Below, in pieces: positions 53,118-63,746 of a DNA stretch of 64,000 nucleotides. The position numbers and the translations under genes are program-made. This DNA comes from Globodera rostochiensis. Taxonomy: Eukaryota > Nematoda > Chromadorea > Rhabditida > Heteroderidae. The stretch covers positions 1,054,001-1,118,000 of the forward strand of contig JAEVLN010000008.1 in the NCBI GenBank assembly GCA_018350325.1, read 5' to 3'. Each line of letters starts with the position of its first letter. Position 1 is the first letter of the stretch. The notes beneath the pieces were generated by a model that did not search any database, was not told where the DNA came from, and saw nothing but the letters and a program-made list of their open reading frames with translations.

Positions 53118-53240
53118 AGTTGGGTTGGACAAGAACGGGTATCCGGTACCGATATCCGGGTGTCAAGGATCCGGGATACCCGGTTGGGGTTGGAACCGGG
53201 GGGTTAAGCACCCTTAATCCGGTATCCGGAACACAAGGAT
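53118..53240. repeat. CCGGTATCCGG low-complexity block
   Basis: GGGTTGGACAAGAACGGGTA, GGTACCGATATCCGGGTGTC and GGGGGGTTAAGCACCCTTAA occur here and, reversed, at 56180-56335, where the block ends TTTTGTCCAACCCTACCC. The two mark the same kind of palindrome-rich element. Confidence 0.7.
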
Positions 53241-53264
53241 TTATGATTTTTGAAAATATTTTTT

Positions 53265-53608
53265 TTGGCTATTCACAAGCGATCGCCATTTTCATAAAAT
53301 CATGATTATTATAAGAAAAATATTTATGTGATGTCAGGAATATTGATTTGGGTGAGATTGTTATAGAATTATGATTATATGAATTCCCATTTCAATTGTA
53401 GGCTGTCATTATTACTTCCAATCACTTCAAAACTAAATAATATTTTATGAGATTATGTAAATTTTTTATTCTTAATTCTTAAAATTTAAAAATGAATTTT
53501 CATACAAATGTTTTTTATTATTTGCATTTATTTGTGCCAAAAATTTCAGCATTTTAGTTATTTTATTTCATTACATATTCTCATATAAATAGCAACAATT
53601 ATCTCAAG
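53265..53608 (+). promoter_or_regulatory. Conserved SHT 5' flank of SHT-16
   Basis: It has GCGATCGCCATTTTCATAAA, GATGTCAGGAATATTGATTT, then an ATG-proximal part of a second type: TTACATATTCTCATATAAAT, AGCAACAATTATCTCAAG. This proximal part is shared with SHT-18, and a shorter form with SHT-15. Confidence 0.6.
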
Positions 53609-54603
53609 ATGAATGAATTTTGGATTTTAATTTTACTGGCATTCTTTGCAGCAAATTTACTGCACAAAGCCGAATCCGTAAAAGTAAAAATGGAAGAATT
53701 GCCATTCAAAACATTTGATGAAATATTCGGAGAAGGCTGGTGGGACAAAGGTGAAGCCGAAGATTTGAAAACGCTGGCGCCAACAAACTTTGGACAAAAT
53801 GTCCATCACCAAATTAACCGACAGAACACCCAAATTGGACAAATTGAACCCAATTCAACTGATCAGAATCCTCCTCTCACAGAGTCTGATCACTCTTATA
53901 ATGCCAAAAATGGGGAAGAACAAACCGACATATCTTCAAACGAAAAACGTAACATTATCGATAAATTCCACGCAATAAAAGAGGAATGTAAGAAAAAAGG
54001 AAAATTTCCATGGAAAGAAAGAACTCAAATTGAGGATAAAATTGCTAAACATTTAAAAGTCTATCGCAAAAAAATATATGAATGGAAAAAAGAATTTGGC
54101 CTAAGTCAAAAAAAGACAAAAAATGATCAAAAAAATTTAGTAGAAAAATTTGATCAGATGAAAGCCGAGTTAACGCGGGACGGATTCAAAAATTCATATA
54201 AAAATGAATTAGACAAAACTGTCGCAAAAGGGTTGGGGCTAAGTGATAGAACAATTTACAAATGGAAACGAAAACTTGGCCAAACCAGTGAGTTTTTGAT
54301 TTAATTAATTTATTTATATTAATTAAAAATTATTTCACAGAACCACAACATAAACACTCCAACAGCGAACAAAAGAAATTTATGAAACTTTATTATGAAA
54401 TTAAAGACAAAAATCCTAAAATTAATGACGAGGAAATTGCCAAAATGTTGAAAATTGGAAGAGCCACTTTGTTTAGATGGAAAAAGCAATTTGATCGACA
54501 GCAATTTCATCCAAATTCTGATGGACATTCTGTGGAAGAGAATGCCGCGGAAAATATTCAAGAAATTGAGAACTCAAATTCGGGAAGTTTAAATGAGAAA
54601 TGA
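53609..54603 (+). CDS. SHT-16: secreted tandem helix-turn-helix protein
   Basis: Exons are 53609-54287 and 54341-54603 with a 53-bp intron; the product is 313 residues. The signal peptide is MNEFWILILLAFFAANLLHK. The acidic part is of the second type (VKMEELPFKTFDEIFGEGWW). There is one linker unit (GQIEPNSTDQNPPLTESDHS). Modules are IAKHLKVYRKKIYEWKKEFG, VAKGLGLSDRTIYKWKRKLG and IAKMLKIGRATLFRWKKQFD. Exon 2 is 263 bp and the usual stop is passed, adding NEK at the end. It is closely related to SHT-18, with near-identical first 70 codons and flank, which points to a recent duplication of about 3.2 kb. Confidence 0.87.
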
Positions 54604-54764
54604 TTTGTAAAAATGTTTTGGCATTTAATGCTTTTAATATTTTTTTACTTATAAATTTAAATGTAATAAATTAATTTTAAATATTTTGTTTGCTAATATG
54701 CTTTAAAGAATATGACTCGAAAATAACCTTTTCGCGTTGGTTTCATCTTCGGACATTTGGAATT

Positions 54765-54985
54765 AGAATTTTTGGCATATTTTGGTGCAAATATCGGCAT
54801 TTTTGGCATATACATTGTGATGCATATTTTGGCATTTTTGGCATATATAAATACATTTTGGTGCAAGTATCGGCGTTTTTGGCATATACATTTTGGTGCA
54901 TTTTTTGGTATCTTTTGGCGCAAATGTCGGCATTTTTGGCGGTGCATATTTCGGCATTTTTGGCATATTTTGGTGCATGTCGACA
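54765..54985 (+). repeat. GGCATATTTTGGTGCA minisatellite
   Basis: Units of 20-40 bp built from TTTTGGCATA, TTTTGGTGCA and AATATCGGCATT. The same array follows SHT-18 (57990-58165), and complementary arrays lie at 60080-60200 and 60565-60660. Array and gene were therefore duplicated as one unit. Confidence 0.85.
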
Positions 54986-55249
54986 AAACGTTTGAAATTG
55001 GGGGGGGGGGATGTTGTAGCTGGCATGTGTGGGGTGGGACGGTTTGTGGTTGACGTGACACTGGTCAGAAAAAGCGTTGAATAAAATTTAATTAAAAAAT
55101 CGGAAATTTGGGTATTTTATTATGGTTTCTAAAATTTTTTGGTATTGTACAAATATTGGGTTTAGCCAGACCAAAAAATACCAATACCAAAAAATGACCA
55201 ATACTATTGACCAAATATTGTTTGGGTCCAAGTTTCCGGTCTCTAGTTT

Positions 55250-55312
55250 TTACCGTAATCAATTAAATAAAACTGTAGCAAAAGAGTTGGGCGCTCAGTT
55301 TTAAAACAATTG
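55250..55312 (+). pseudogene. SHT-17: module 2 scrap
   Basis: It reads NQLNKTVAKELGAQF from the helix of module 2, with one base inserted (TTGGGCGCTCAGTTTTAAAA). Nothing else of the gene is present. Confidence 0.75.
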
Positions 55313-55359
55313 GGATTCTGTGATTGAAGGTCGAATTAAAGTCCTATGTGAAAAGAGCG

Positions 55360-55688
55360 GGCTCTATTGCAGTTTACACGACCTTAAAAAAGTTACACGA
55401 CCTTAAAATATTTACACAACCATAAAAACAAATACACGACCATAAATAAATTACAACTAAATCGTATTGTAAGCGGATTTCTTCTATCGTTAGGCTTAGG
55501 CCTAAGCCTAACGATAACGGACACAGGAACACACTCCGGACCTACGACCTAATTTAAGAATACAGCGCTATCAATATCCTTATTTGTTCCAAAAACCCAG
55601 CAAACAAAAAATATAGCAGTAAATCACAATTAATATTTATGGTAAGGTCGTGTGATTTTTTTATGGTCGTGTAAACTGCAATAGAGCC
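55360..55688. mobile_element. MITE with perfect 24-bp ends and a telomere-word palindrome
   Basis: The ends are GGCTCTATTGCAGTTTACAC (continuing GACC) and the exact complement, 24 of 24. The flanks AAAGAGCG (55352-55359 and 55689-55696) form a perfect 8-bp target duplication. TTACACGACC is repeated near the left end and GGTCGTGT near the right. In the middle, 55485-55516 is a perfect 32-bp palindrome made of TTAGGC words. The 8-bp duplication allows hAT or Merlin; the GG- ends suit Merlin better. No protein is encoded. Confidence 0.94.
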
Positions 55689-55696
55689 AAAGAGCG

Positions 55697-56390
55697 TCCT
55701 CTTTTAAGGATTTTGAAACCTGATAAGCTTTTTATTAATCATATAAATGATTTGTCTATACACTATAACTTACGCCCCCAATAGATTTGGAAATAGCAAA
55801 ATTGCACGCGTGGTGAAGTGGATTTCAAAAAAAGTTGGCATACTGTATTTATACAACACATACAGTTTATTTTTGCTCTGAGCCAGGGGTTCGAGCCCGG
55901 TAGACTGCAAGGATGAATTTCACCGATTTTCGATAAAACAGTTATGGCTGATTAAAAAAGATAGGTAATTAGTTTTAAAAATTTTAAAAAATATTTAAAA
56001 CCTCCTTTACTTCGTCAATGTCCAGAGCTACTTTTTTCAGCTTGTTTATTGAAAATGTTCAGAAAAAAGTTGCTTTGGAGTTAAAGCAAGTTGCTTTTGG
56101 GTAGACAATTTATTCGATTTCTGCTGTAATTTCTTCTTTTTTTTTTGAATGACACAACGCCAACGCCCAATGCCAATAGGTTGGATCCGGGGGGTTAAAC
56201 ACCCCTAATCCGGTATCCGGACGGATATCCGGGTATAAATTACTAGCCGGTACCGGTATCCGGGTGTAAAGGAACCGGTCGAACCGGTATCCGGTGGACC
56301 CGGATAATATACGGTTTTGTCCAACCCTACCCGTAGGCATACATAACGCGCTAGTAAGGTTTAAATTGTTTTAAAAATGTATTTTTTGGC
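55697..56390. other. Spacer with a CCGGTATCC block
   Basis: Positions 56180-56335 hold the reversed counterpart of the 53.1-kb block. The rest is unremarkable. Confidence 0.5.
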
Positions 56391-56841
56391 AATTCACAAT
56401 CAATTGCCATTTTCATAAAAAATCAAAAACCCAAAAAAATAAATTTAAACCATGATTATTATAGGAAAAATATTTATGAGATGTCAGGAATATTGATTTG
56501 GGTGAGATTATTATAGAATTATGATTATATGAATTCCCATTTCAATTGTAGGCTGTCATTATTACTTCCATAATTCAAAACTAAATAATATTTATGTAGA
56601 TTTTGTAAATTTATTATTCTTAAAATTTAATTTTTTGACAGAAATTATTTAACACAAATACAAATTTCCCCATATCAATTTTATGCCTGAATTAATTTCA
56701 TATAAATTCCCTAAATTCAGAGGTTACTTTCTGAGTGACTACAACAAATTTTTTATTATTTGCATTTATTTGGGCTAAAAATTTCAACATTTATTTTATT
56801 TCATTACATATTCTCATATAAATAGCAACAATTATCCTAAG
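56390..56841 (+). promoter_or_regulatory. Conserved SHT 5' flank of SHT-18
   Basis: It matches that of SHT-16 closely and also keeps the AAATTCAGAGGTTACTTTCT word typical of the other promoter type (56714-56733), about 110 bp before the ATG. So both proximal types lie in tandem here. Confidence 0.6.
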
Positions 56842-57898
56842 ATGAATGAATTTTGGATTTTAATTTTACTGGCATTTTTTGCAGCAAATTTACTGCACAA
56901 AGCCGAATCCGTAAAAGTAAAAATGGAAGAATTGCCATTCAAAACATTTGATGAAATATTCGGTGAAGGCTGGTGGGACAAAGGTGAAGCCGAAGATTTG
57001 AAAACGCTGGCGTCAACAAACTTTGGACAAAATGTCCATCACCAAATTAACCGACAGAACACCAAAATTGGACAAATTGCAGCCAATTCAACTGATCAGC
57101 TTGGACAAATTGAACCCAATTCAACTGATCAGCTTGGACAAATTGAACCCAATTCAACTGATCAGCTTGGACAAATTGAACCCAATTCAACTGATCAGAA
57201 TCCCCTTCTCACAGAGTCTGATCACTCTGATAATGCCAAAAATGGTGAAGAACAGAACGAAATTTCTTCAAACAAAAAACATATAATTATCGACAAATTC
57301 TACGAAATGAAAGAGGAATTTAAGCAAAAGGGAAAATATTCAACAAAAGAATGGGTTCAAATTAACAAAAAAATTGCTAAACATTTAAAAGTCAGTCGCG
57401 CTAAAATTTATGAATGGAAAAAAGAATTTGGCTTAAATCTAAATACCCCAAAAAATGAGCGACAAAATTTAATAGAGAAATTTGATCAGATGAAAGCCGA
57501 GTTAAGGCGGGACGGATTCAAAAGTTCATATAAAAACGAATTAGATAAAACTGTCGCAAAAGGGTTGGGGCTAAGTGATAGAACAATTTACAAATGGAAA
57601 CAAAAACTTGGCCAAACCGGTGAGTTTTTGATTTAATTAATTTATTTATATTAATTAAGATTCTTTTACAGCACCAAATAAACACTCCCACAGCAAACAA
57701 ATGGAATTGATGAAACGTTATTATGAAATTAAGGACAAAACGCCTAAAATTAGTGACGAGGAAATTTCCAAAATGTTGAAAATTGTAAGAAGCACTTTGT
57801 TTAGATGGAAAAAGCAATTTAAACGACCGCAATTTCAACCAAATGCTGTCGATTTTGGCCATTCTGTGGAAGAGAATGCCGCTGAAAATATTCAGTGA
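56842..57898 (+). CDS. SHT-18: secreted tandem helix-turn-helix protein with expanded linker
   Basis: Exons are 56842-57619 and 57672-57898 with a 52-bp intron; the product is 334 residues, the longest uninterrupted copy. Four linker units in a row (GQIAANSTDQL, then GQIEPNSTDQL twice, then GQIEPNSTDQNPLLTESDHS), with DNA almost identical between units, show recent expansion. Modules are IAKHLKVSRAKIYEWKKEFG, VAKGLGLSDRTIYKWKQKLG and ISKMLKIVRSTLFRWKKQFK. The tail is cut: CAGTGAATT in place of CAAGAAATT gives a stop after ENIQ. The pairing with SHT-16 plus the different repeat count shows that the linker changes faster than the rest. Confidence 0.87.
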
Positions 57899-57989
57899 AT
57901 TGATAACCTGAATTCGGGAAAATGTTTTTTGACATTTACACTTTTAAAATCTTTCTTTGTTTTAAATTCTGATGAAAATGTCAGTTTTT

Positions 57990-58165
57990 TCACATATATT
58001 AGTGCATATGTTGGCATTTTTGGCATATATTGGGGCATATTTTTGTGCATATTTCGGCAATTGGCATATTTTGGTGCAAATGTCGGCATTTTTGGCATAT
58101 ATTGGTGCATCTTTTGGCATTTTTGGCATATTTTAGTGCGTATGACGACATTTTTGGCATATATT
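57990..58165 (+). repeat. GGCATATTTTGGTGCA minisatellite, second array
   Basis: Same words as at 54.77 kb, in the same orientation and at a similar distance after the upstream SHT gene. Confidence 0.85.
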
Positions 58166-58470
58166 GGGGAGTCTGATCACTCTGGTCAAACTGAACCCAC
58201 TTCAACTGATCAGAATTCTCCTCTTAAAGAGTCTGATCACTCTGGTCAAATTGAACCCACTTCAAGATCAGAAGCCGCCTCTCACTGAGTCTGATCGCTC
58301 TGGCCAAATTGAACCCACTTCAACTGATCAGAATCCGCCTCTCACAGAGTCTGATCATTCTGGTCAAATTGAACCCACTTCAACTAATCAGAATTCTCCT
58401 CTTAAAGAGCTGATTACTCTGGACAAATTGAACCCAATTCAACTGATCAGAATCCTCAAATTTACCGAAA
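58165..58470 (+). pseudogene. SHT-19: detached linker-repeat array
   Basis: About five tandem 60-bp linker units (ESDHSGQ-EP-STDQN-PL) with no signal peptide and no helix modules. The variant PTSTDQ replaces PNSTDQ in the first four units, so the glycosylation sequon is lost there; the last returns to PNSTDQ-type sequence. A small deletion near 58263 (TTCAAGATCAG) breaks the frame. The array has therefore expanded or been copied apart from a functional gene. Confidence 0.88.
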
Positions 58471-58659
58471 ATTTTAACAAAAAAGCGATCATTTCTGGTA
58501 CCAAAATCTGATCGCATCCCGGCGCGTCATTGACAAAAAGCCAAAATAGGCAAAAAAGACAGTGTAAAAACCCTCTAGAAGCTAAAGCATTTATTATTGT
58601 TAGAAAAGAATAAGAAAGATTAAATTAATTGAACCTTATTATTTTAAAATTATTTAAAA

Positions 58660-58930
58660 TATTTTTCAAATGATGGAAATGTTATTTTTCCTAACTATCC
58701 TCATCTCGATGAAGATAGGGGACAGCTAGGTAGCTGCTACCCTAGCTTTAGCATTATGAATACGGAGTCTATCTGCAGCTAAGGCTAAGGATATTTTTGC
58801 AAAGAAACTATCATTATGAATACGGATTTTAATCCTTAGCATTATGAATACGGATTTATCTGCAGCTAGCGATAAAGCTGCGGATAGTTAGCATTATGAA
58901 TACCAGCATCAATGAGCAAAGTTCTCAGCA
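58660..58930. repeat. TTAGCATTATGAATACGGA repeats with foldback
   Basis: ATTATGAATACGGA occurs about five times between 58752 and 58920, interleaved with CTGCAGCTA/TAGCTGCTA words that can pair with one another. Confidence 0.65.
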
Positions 58931-58949
58931 ACCGATCCTCGTTTTATAA

Positions 58950-59370
58950 AATGAATATTATTATAGTTTCACTTGATCGCCATTTTATAAAATTGTCATT
59001 ATTTGTAGGAAATTTAATGTTTATGAAATGTTATTGATTTGGTCCCGGTTTAAAGAATATGATTGCCCATTTCAGTGGGCTATCATTTATTACTTTAATA
59101 ATTTTGCTTAATAATATTTATTATTAGGGGTAGAAATTACGATTTTCAAAACATTTTCAGGGCTAGGAAATGATTTCTGATTTTCCAATTTTTTGAGGTC
59201 ATCGGTTCCCATTCCTTCTGTCTAAACATCTTAAACGATTTTTATCCCGTAATTTTTGCGAAAAAAAATCTTTAACACAAAAAAAATTAACAAATTTACC
59301 ACATCGAATTTTAATAATATAAAATCATATAATGCCCCCAAATTCAGAGGTTAATTTGCCCAATAATGGG
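58950..59370 (+). promoter_or_regulatory. Orphan SHT 5' flank without a gene
   Basis: TGATCGCCATTTTATAAAAT, GATTTGGTCCCGGTTTAAAG, GATTGCCCATTTCAGTGGGC, ATCATTTATTACTTTAATAA and, after an inserted stretch, CTTTAACACAAAAAAAATTA, CCACATCGAATTTTAATAAT and AAATTCAGAGGTTAATTTGC are all in the usual order. Where the ATG of an SHT gene is expected there is only CCCAATAATGGGCAAATTAA. The gene body appears to have been deleted or never copied. Confidence 0.7.
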
Positions 59371-59379
59371 CAAATTAAA

Positions 59380-60060
59380 TTTATGTTTTTGTTTTTATAA
59401 TTTTACTCCTTTTAAGTTCTAAGCGCCGTTTCCCGAAGCTCCTTGACGAAAATGCATGGGCATGGAATCGTCCGGTCAAGAAGCCAAAAGCGATCAAAGC
59501 CAATGTCCGAGTTAAAATAAGAGCACTTTTAACAGTACGCGATTTCAAAATTTTAAAAAGCAGCAGCAGCAAAACGTATAAAAGTACCACTAAAAGCGAT
59601 CAAAAATTCGACATTTCTTCATTAAAAGCAGGAATTTAAGTATCTTCGCCTCAGTTATATTTCTGGATGCAAACAATTGATTAAAATACTAAATAAACTT
59701 TATTAAATAGAAGCAAGTTTCCTTTACAAAACCATATAATTCGTGTCCAATTTTAAATATAAGTAAGCGGGTGTCAAAAAAATGTGCGGTATCTGGAAAC
59801 CGGAATTCCGTCACCCAAAAAAAATGTCCGGAATCTGGAAAGACAAAAATCACAAATTCACTCAGAATAATGTTAGTAATCACTTAAAAAAATGAATTTT
59901 TAGTTCCGGAATTCGGGCTTTTTGGCAAAAAATCCGGGCGAAAATCAAATTAGAAAAAATTCAAATTCACTAAAATTCGAAATTTTCCGGATATTTCTCT
60001 CTTTCTCAATTGCTCAACTCTCTCCCTACTTCTGTAGGAATGAATCCAGTATCAGTATTT
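59380..60060. other. Spacer, nothing recognised
   Basis: Positions 59770-59850 repeat GGAATCTGGAAA/GGTATCTGGAAACC words. The minus-strand frame 59381-59590 starts hydrophobic and turns basic but has no recognisable relative. Confidence 0.4.
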
Positions 60061-60079
60061 TAATAATTAGGGATCGGAC

Positions 60080-60660
60080 CGATATGCACCAAAAATGGCC
60101 AAATATGCGCATATATATGCACCAAAAAAAGGCCAAAATATGCACCAAAATATGCCAAAAATGCCGAAATATGCACTAAAAATGCCGAAATATGCATCGA
60201 AAAATAGCACTTTTAGTTCACTATTTTGCTTAATACTTAATTTTTTCATCTTTTAACGTCTGATAAGTAGGTTTAAAGCCTTTTCGCATATTATTTTAGT
60301 ATTTTTGGAAAGTTGAACAAATTGAGAAAAAAGTTCCGGAATTTTAACTGTCAGGCCAATTCATCGCCAGCTGGCCATCTCCGCGCCAGCCACTCGAGCG
60401 CTGCGCCATTTCAGTGCCGCGATTTTTCCCCTTATTTTTATGAAAATGTTCAATTCTTCAAGCATTTTTTTCAAAAATGACTAAAAGTCCATAGTTAAAG
60501 ATGAATTATTTTTTCAAAAACAGCCAGAAATCAATGATTTTGTGTGTATTTTTACAAATTTTTGAACAAAAATGCTAAAATATGCTCGAAATATGCAAAA
60601 TATGCCAAAATATGCAAAATATGTAAAAAATATGCACGAACCCCCAAAATATGAAAAATA
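60080..60660 (-). repeat. GGCATATTTTGGTGCA-type arrays, inverted
   Basis: Two arrays (60080-60200 and 60565-60660) of ATGCACCAAAA, TATGCCAAAAATGCC and AATATGCA, complementary to those after SHT-16 and SHT-18. Between them 60365-60410 holds GCGCCAGCCACTCGAGCGCT, related to 41.9 kb. Confidence 0.75.
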
Positions 60661-61010
60661 TGTTTTTTTAAACTTGACCAAAAAAGCTCAAACCAACGCG
60701 AAAAGGCTTAATAATCTTGGGCTTTGGGGACATTCGTTATGTGACCTTTTGTCCACTTAAGAATTTTTTTCTTTTTTTACCGCTTGATTTTTCATATTTT
60801 TGTTAGTAAAATAAATTGAAGATATTATTAAGCGACTGTAAATTTGGTCTTATTCGTATCTTTCCATCTTTTTGGCCCGCTTCAATCATCACAATTTTGG
60901 CCGTAAATTGAATTTTTGCATATTATTTTCCCCCTTTTTTTAATGGACGGACTCCGTTGAATAATTTTATCCACAAATTTTAATTTAATTTAAGTCAACA
61001 CCAAATTTAC
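60661..61010. other. AT-rich spacer, nothing recognised
   Basis: No gene or clear repeat is visible. Confidence 0.45.
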
Positions 61011-61014
61011 AAGT

Positions 61015-61305
61015 CTAGGGTTATTCGGGGCGAAGAAGCCGATTCTAACCTCCATTTCGACTAATTTCGAACCCCGGACCCAAATTCAAAGGTTTTTCGA
61101 AATTTCAAATATTAATGATCCGAAAAGCACAATTCGATCATTGCTTGCTGTTTTGTTGTAAATAATGCTTTTTGAATGATTTTGAGGCCTGAATGTCGTT
61201 GACGAATAGACCAATGATGAAAAGCCGTTGACAAAGAGTCCGTTGACGAAAAGTCGTTGGCGAAGAGTCCGTTGACAAAAGTCCATTGACGAAAAGTCGT
61301 GCCTA
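61015..61305. repeat. Relative of the 35.7-kb element and a GTTGACGAAAAGTC array
   Basis: AGGGTTATTCGGGGC, TTTCGACTAATTTCGAACCC and AGGTTTTTCGAAATTTCAAA parallel 35694-35785 of the foldback element at lower identity. From 61195 to 61305 a loose tandem repeat of GTTGACGAAAAGTC (about seven units) follows. Confidence 0.55.
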
Positions 61306-62470
61306 CGGTGAGATATCAAAGAATATTTGTCAGAATATTATAAAAAATTTACTCTTGTCCATTCACGACTCCACTAATTTAGTTACTCCTCTGTTGCGCT
61401 GCCAATTGCCACCCAGCTATATTGGCAGCTAAAGTTGAGTTGTTTTGCGCAGCGTATGTTTTGCGGCTGCAACAACTTCTTTTTGAGCTGAATAAACTAA
61501 ATGTATTTCAATATGGCGAAAAGAATTCGAATCTTGAACGAACCGAAGGCTCCGACTCCTTTGACCTTAAGTTAGGAAAAAACCAGCAAACTCCGATCAC
61601 ATTGCAACACACCTGCTTCAGATCGCGTGAGGCAACCGTTTGCTGAACGACTTCTTCAGATATCCATTTGCCTTAAACGATTTGAATAAGCAAAAATAAA
61701 AAACAATCAAAAAATTTTATAAACGCATACCCGCGCTTGGCTGCTGCCCACATTAATGTCCACAATAAACTTAAAAATTGCTTCCCGACTGGCCCCATTC
61801 TTCGCGCCTTCTTTATCATCTGAAAAAATAAATAAAAATTTTTTTGTTGGTAGTTTAAGTTTATTATTAAACTAGACCTGAATGTATTGAGGGTGTGCAA
61901 GTCGTGCACGCATTTTTAAAAGAAAAAATCGAAAATAAAGAAAAAAATTGGGAAGGGAGATTGAATTTCTTTCAAGAAATCGATTTTGGTCTGATGAGAA
62001 ATTTTTATGTTAAATAAAATATTCAAACTTAAAAAAAAAGATAAATTTTACTGAAATTTGTGAAAAGGAATAAAAAAAGGTTTACCATGAAAAATTTTGG
62101 TTAATATGCTTATACGCCTACAACAAATAAAAAAATAAGATGAACATTTGTGTTCTTTCATCATTTCATTCCTAAATAATCCGTGTGGGTATGGAGAAGG
62201 AGTAAAAATGCAAATCAATTTTTTTGTTGACCCCTCTACCCAATGGAAGAAAGTTTGGTTCAAAAACCAGCTCCATAGGTTTGCGATGAAATGGGAATAG
62301 AACCTTCAATAGGTCCGCGAGAGGACAGGATGCTTGCCTTTTTTACGAAACGACCCAGAACGAGGGGGAAAATCGGGGTCCGATGTCGGGGTAGGAGCCG
62401 GTCAACAGTGGAAATAATTAGAAGCCGAAATCTCACTTATTCTCCATGGCGAAAATGTAAGTATTTTAAA
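61306..62470. other. Spacer, nothing recognised
   Basis: Frames at 61422-61646 (+) and 61673-61909 (-) are short and match nothing I know. No SHT sequence is present. Confidence 0.4.
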
Positions 62471-62479
62471 AGCTTTTAA

Positions 62480-62740
62480 TTTGGCGATAAAAATTGATCG
62501 TCATTTTATAAAATGATAAATTTGTAGGAAAAATATTTATGAGATGTCAGGAATATTATTGATTCGGGTTGGATAATTATTAAAGAAATATTATTTGTAT
62601 GAATGCCCATTACAATTGTGGGCTGTCATTTATTGTTTATAAATTTTTTGCAAAACTAATAACATTTATTAATATTTGTAATCGAATATTTATTATTCTT
62701 TCTAAATTGAAGTTTTTGAGAGAATATTTCTCAAAATAAA
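62480..62740 (+). promoter_or_regulatory. Conserved SHT 5' block of SHT-20
   Basis: TTGGCGATAAAAATTGATCG, GAGATGTCAGGAATATTATT, GATTCGGGTTGGATAATTAT, ATGCCCATTACAATTGTGGG and CTGTCATTTATTG are present. The ATG-proximal leader is shortened to TCTCAAAATAAAATGG and lacks the AAATTCAG word. Confidence 0.6.
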
Positions 62741-63746
62741 ATGGAATTTTGGAATTTAATTTTGGTTTTACTCTTTGTAATAAATTCGCTGGACAAATCC
62801 GAACCCGTACAATTGGAGGAATTGGAAGAATTGTCACTACAAACATTTGACGAATTATTTGTAGATGAATGGTTAGACAAAGATGAAGCGGAAAATTTGA
62901 AAACGCCGGCGCCAAAAAACTTTGGACAAAATGTCCATCACCAAATCGACCGGCAGAACACACAGCTTGAACAAATTGAACCTAATTCAACTGATCAAAA
63001 TCCTTCTCTTACAGAGTTTGTTCACTCTGGACAAATTGAACCCAATTCAACTGATCAAAATCCTTCTCTTACAGAGTTTGATCACTCTGATAATGCCAAT
63101 TCAAGCGAAAGTATTGTTGAAGATGAGCAAAAACGTAAAATTGTTGCCAAATTCCATGAAATGAAAGACGAAATTAATCAAAAAGGAAAATATTCGGCAA
63201 AAGAATGGGTTCAAATTGACAATGTAATTGCTAAACATTTAAAAGTCAATCGCACAAAAATATATAAATGGAAAAAAGAAATTGGCTTAAATCGAAGAAA
63301 CCCAAAAAATAAGCGACAAAATTTGATAGAGAAATTTGATCAGAGAAAAGCCGAGTTAATATGGGACGAAATCAAAAACTCTCATCATAATCAAATAAAT
63401 GAAACTGTCGCAAAAGAATTGGGCATCAGTTTTGCAACAATTCAAAATTGGAAACGTGAACTCGGCCAAATCAGTGAGTTTTTTTAATTATTTAATTTAT
63501 ATTAATTAAAATTCTTTTACAGAACCAAAGAAATACTCTCACAGCGAACAAAAGGAATTATTGAAACGTTATTATGAAATTAAGGACAAAACCCCTAAAA
63601 TTAGCGACGAGAGCATTGTCAAAATGTTGAAAATTGGAAGACGCACTTTGTGTAGCTGGAAAAAGCAATTTGAACGACCGCAATTTCAACCAAATTCTGT
63701 CGATGTTGGCTATTCTGTGGAAGAGAATGCCGCGGCAAACTCCTAA
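62741..63746 (+). CDS. SHT-20: secreted tandem helix-turn-helix protein
   Basis: Exons are 62741-63473 and 63523-63746 with a 49-bp intron; the product is 318 residues. The signal peptide is MEFWNLILVLLFVINSLDK. Two 60-bp linker units are almost identical (NSTDQNPSLTEFVHSGQIEP and NSTDQNPSLTEFDHS). Module 1 is IAKHLKVNRTKIYKWKKEIG, module 2 VAKELGISFATIQNWKRELG and module 3 IVKMLKIGRRTLCSWKKQFE. The tail is short, ending ENAAANS. The end of exon 2 shares VDVGYSVEEN/FERPQFQPN features with SHT-18, unlike the rest of the gene, which suggests gene conversion between copies. Confidence 0.87.
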
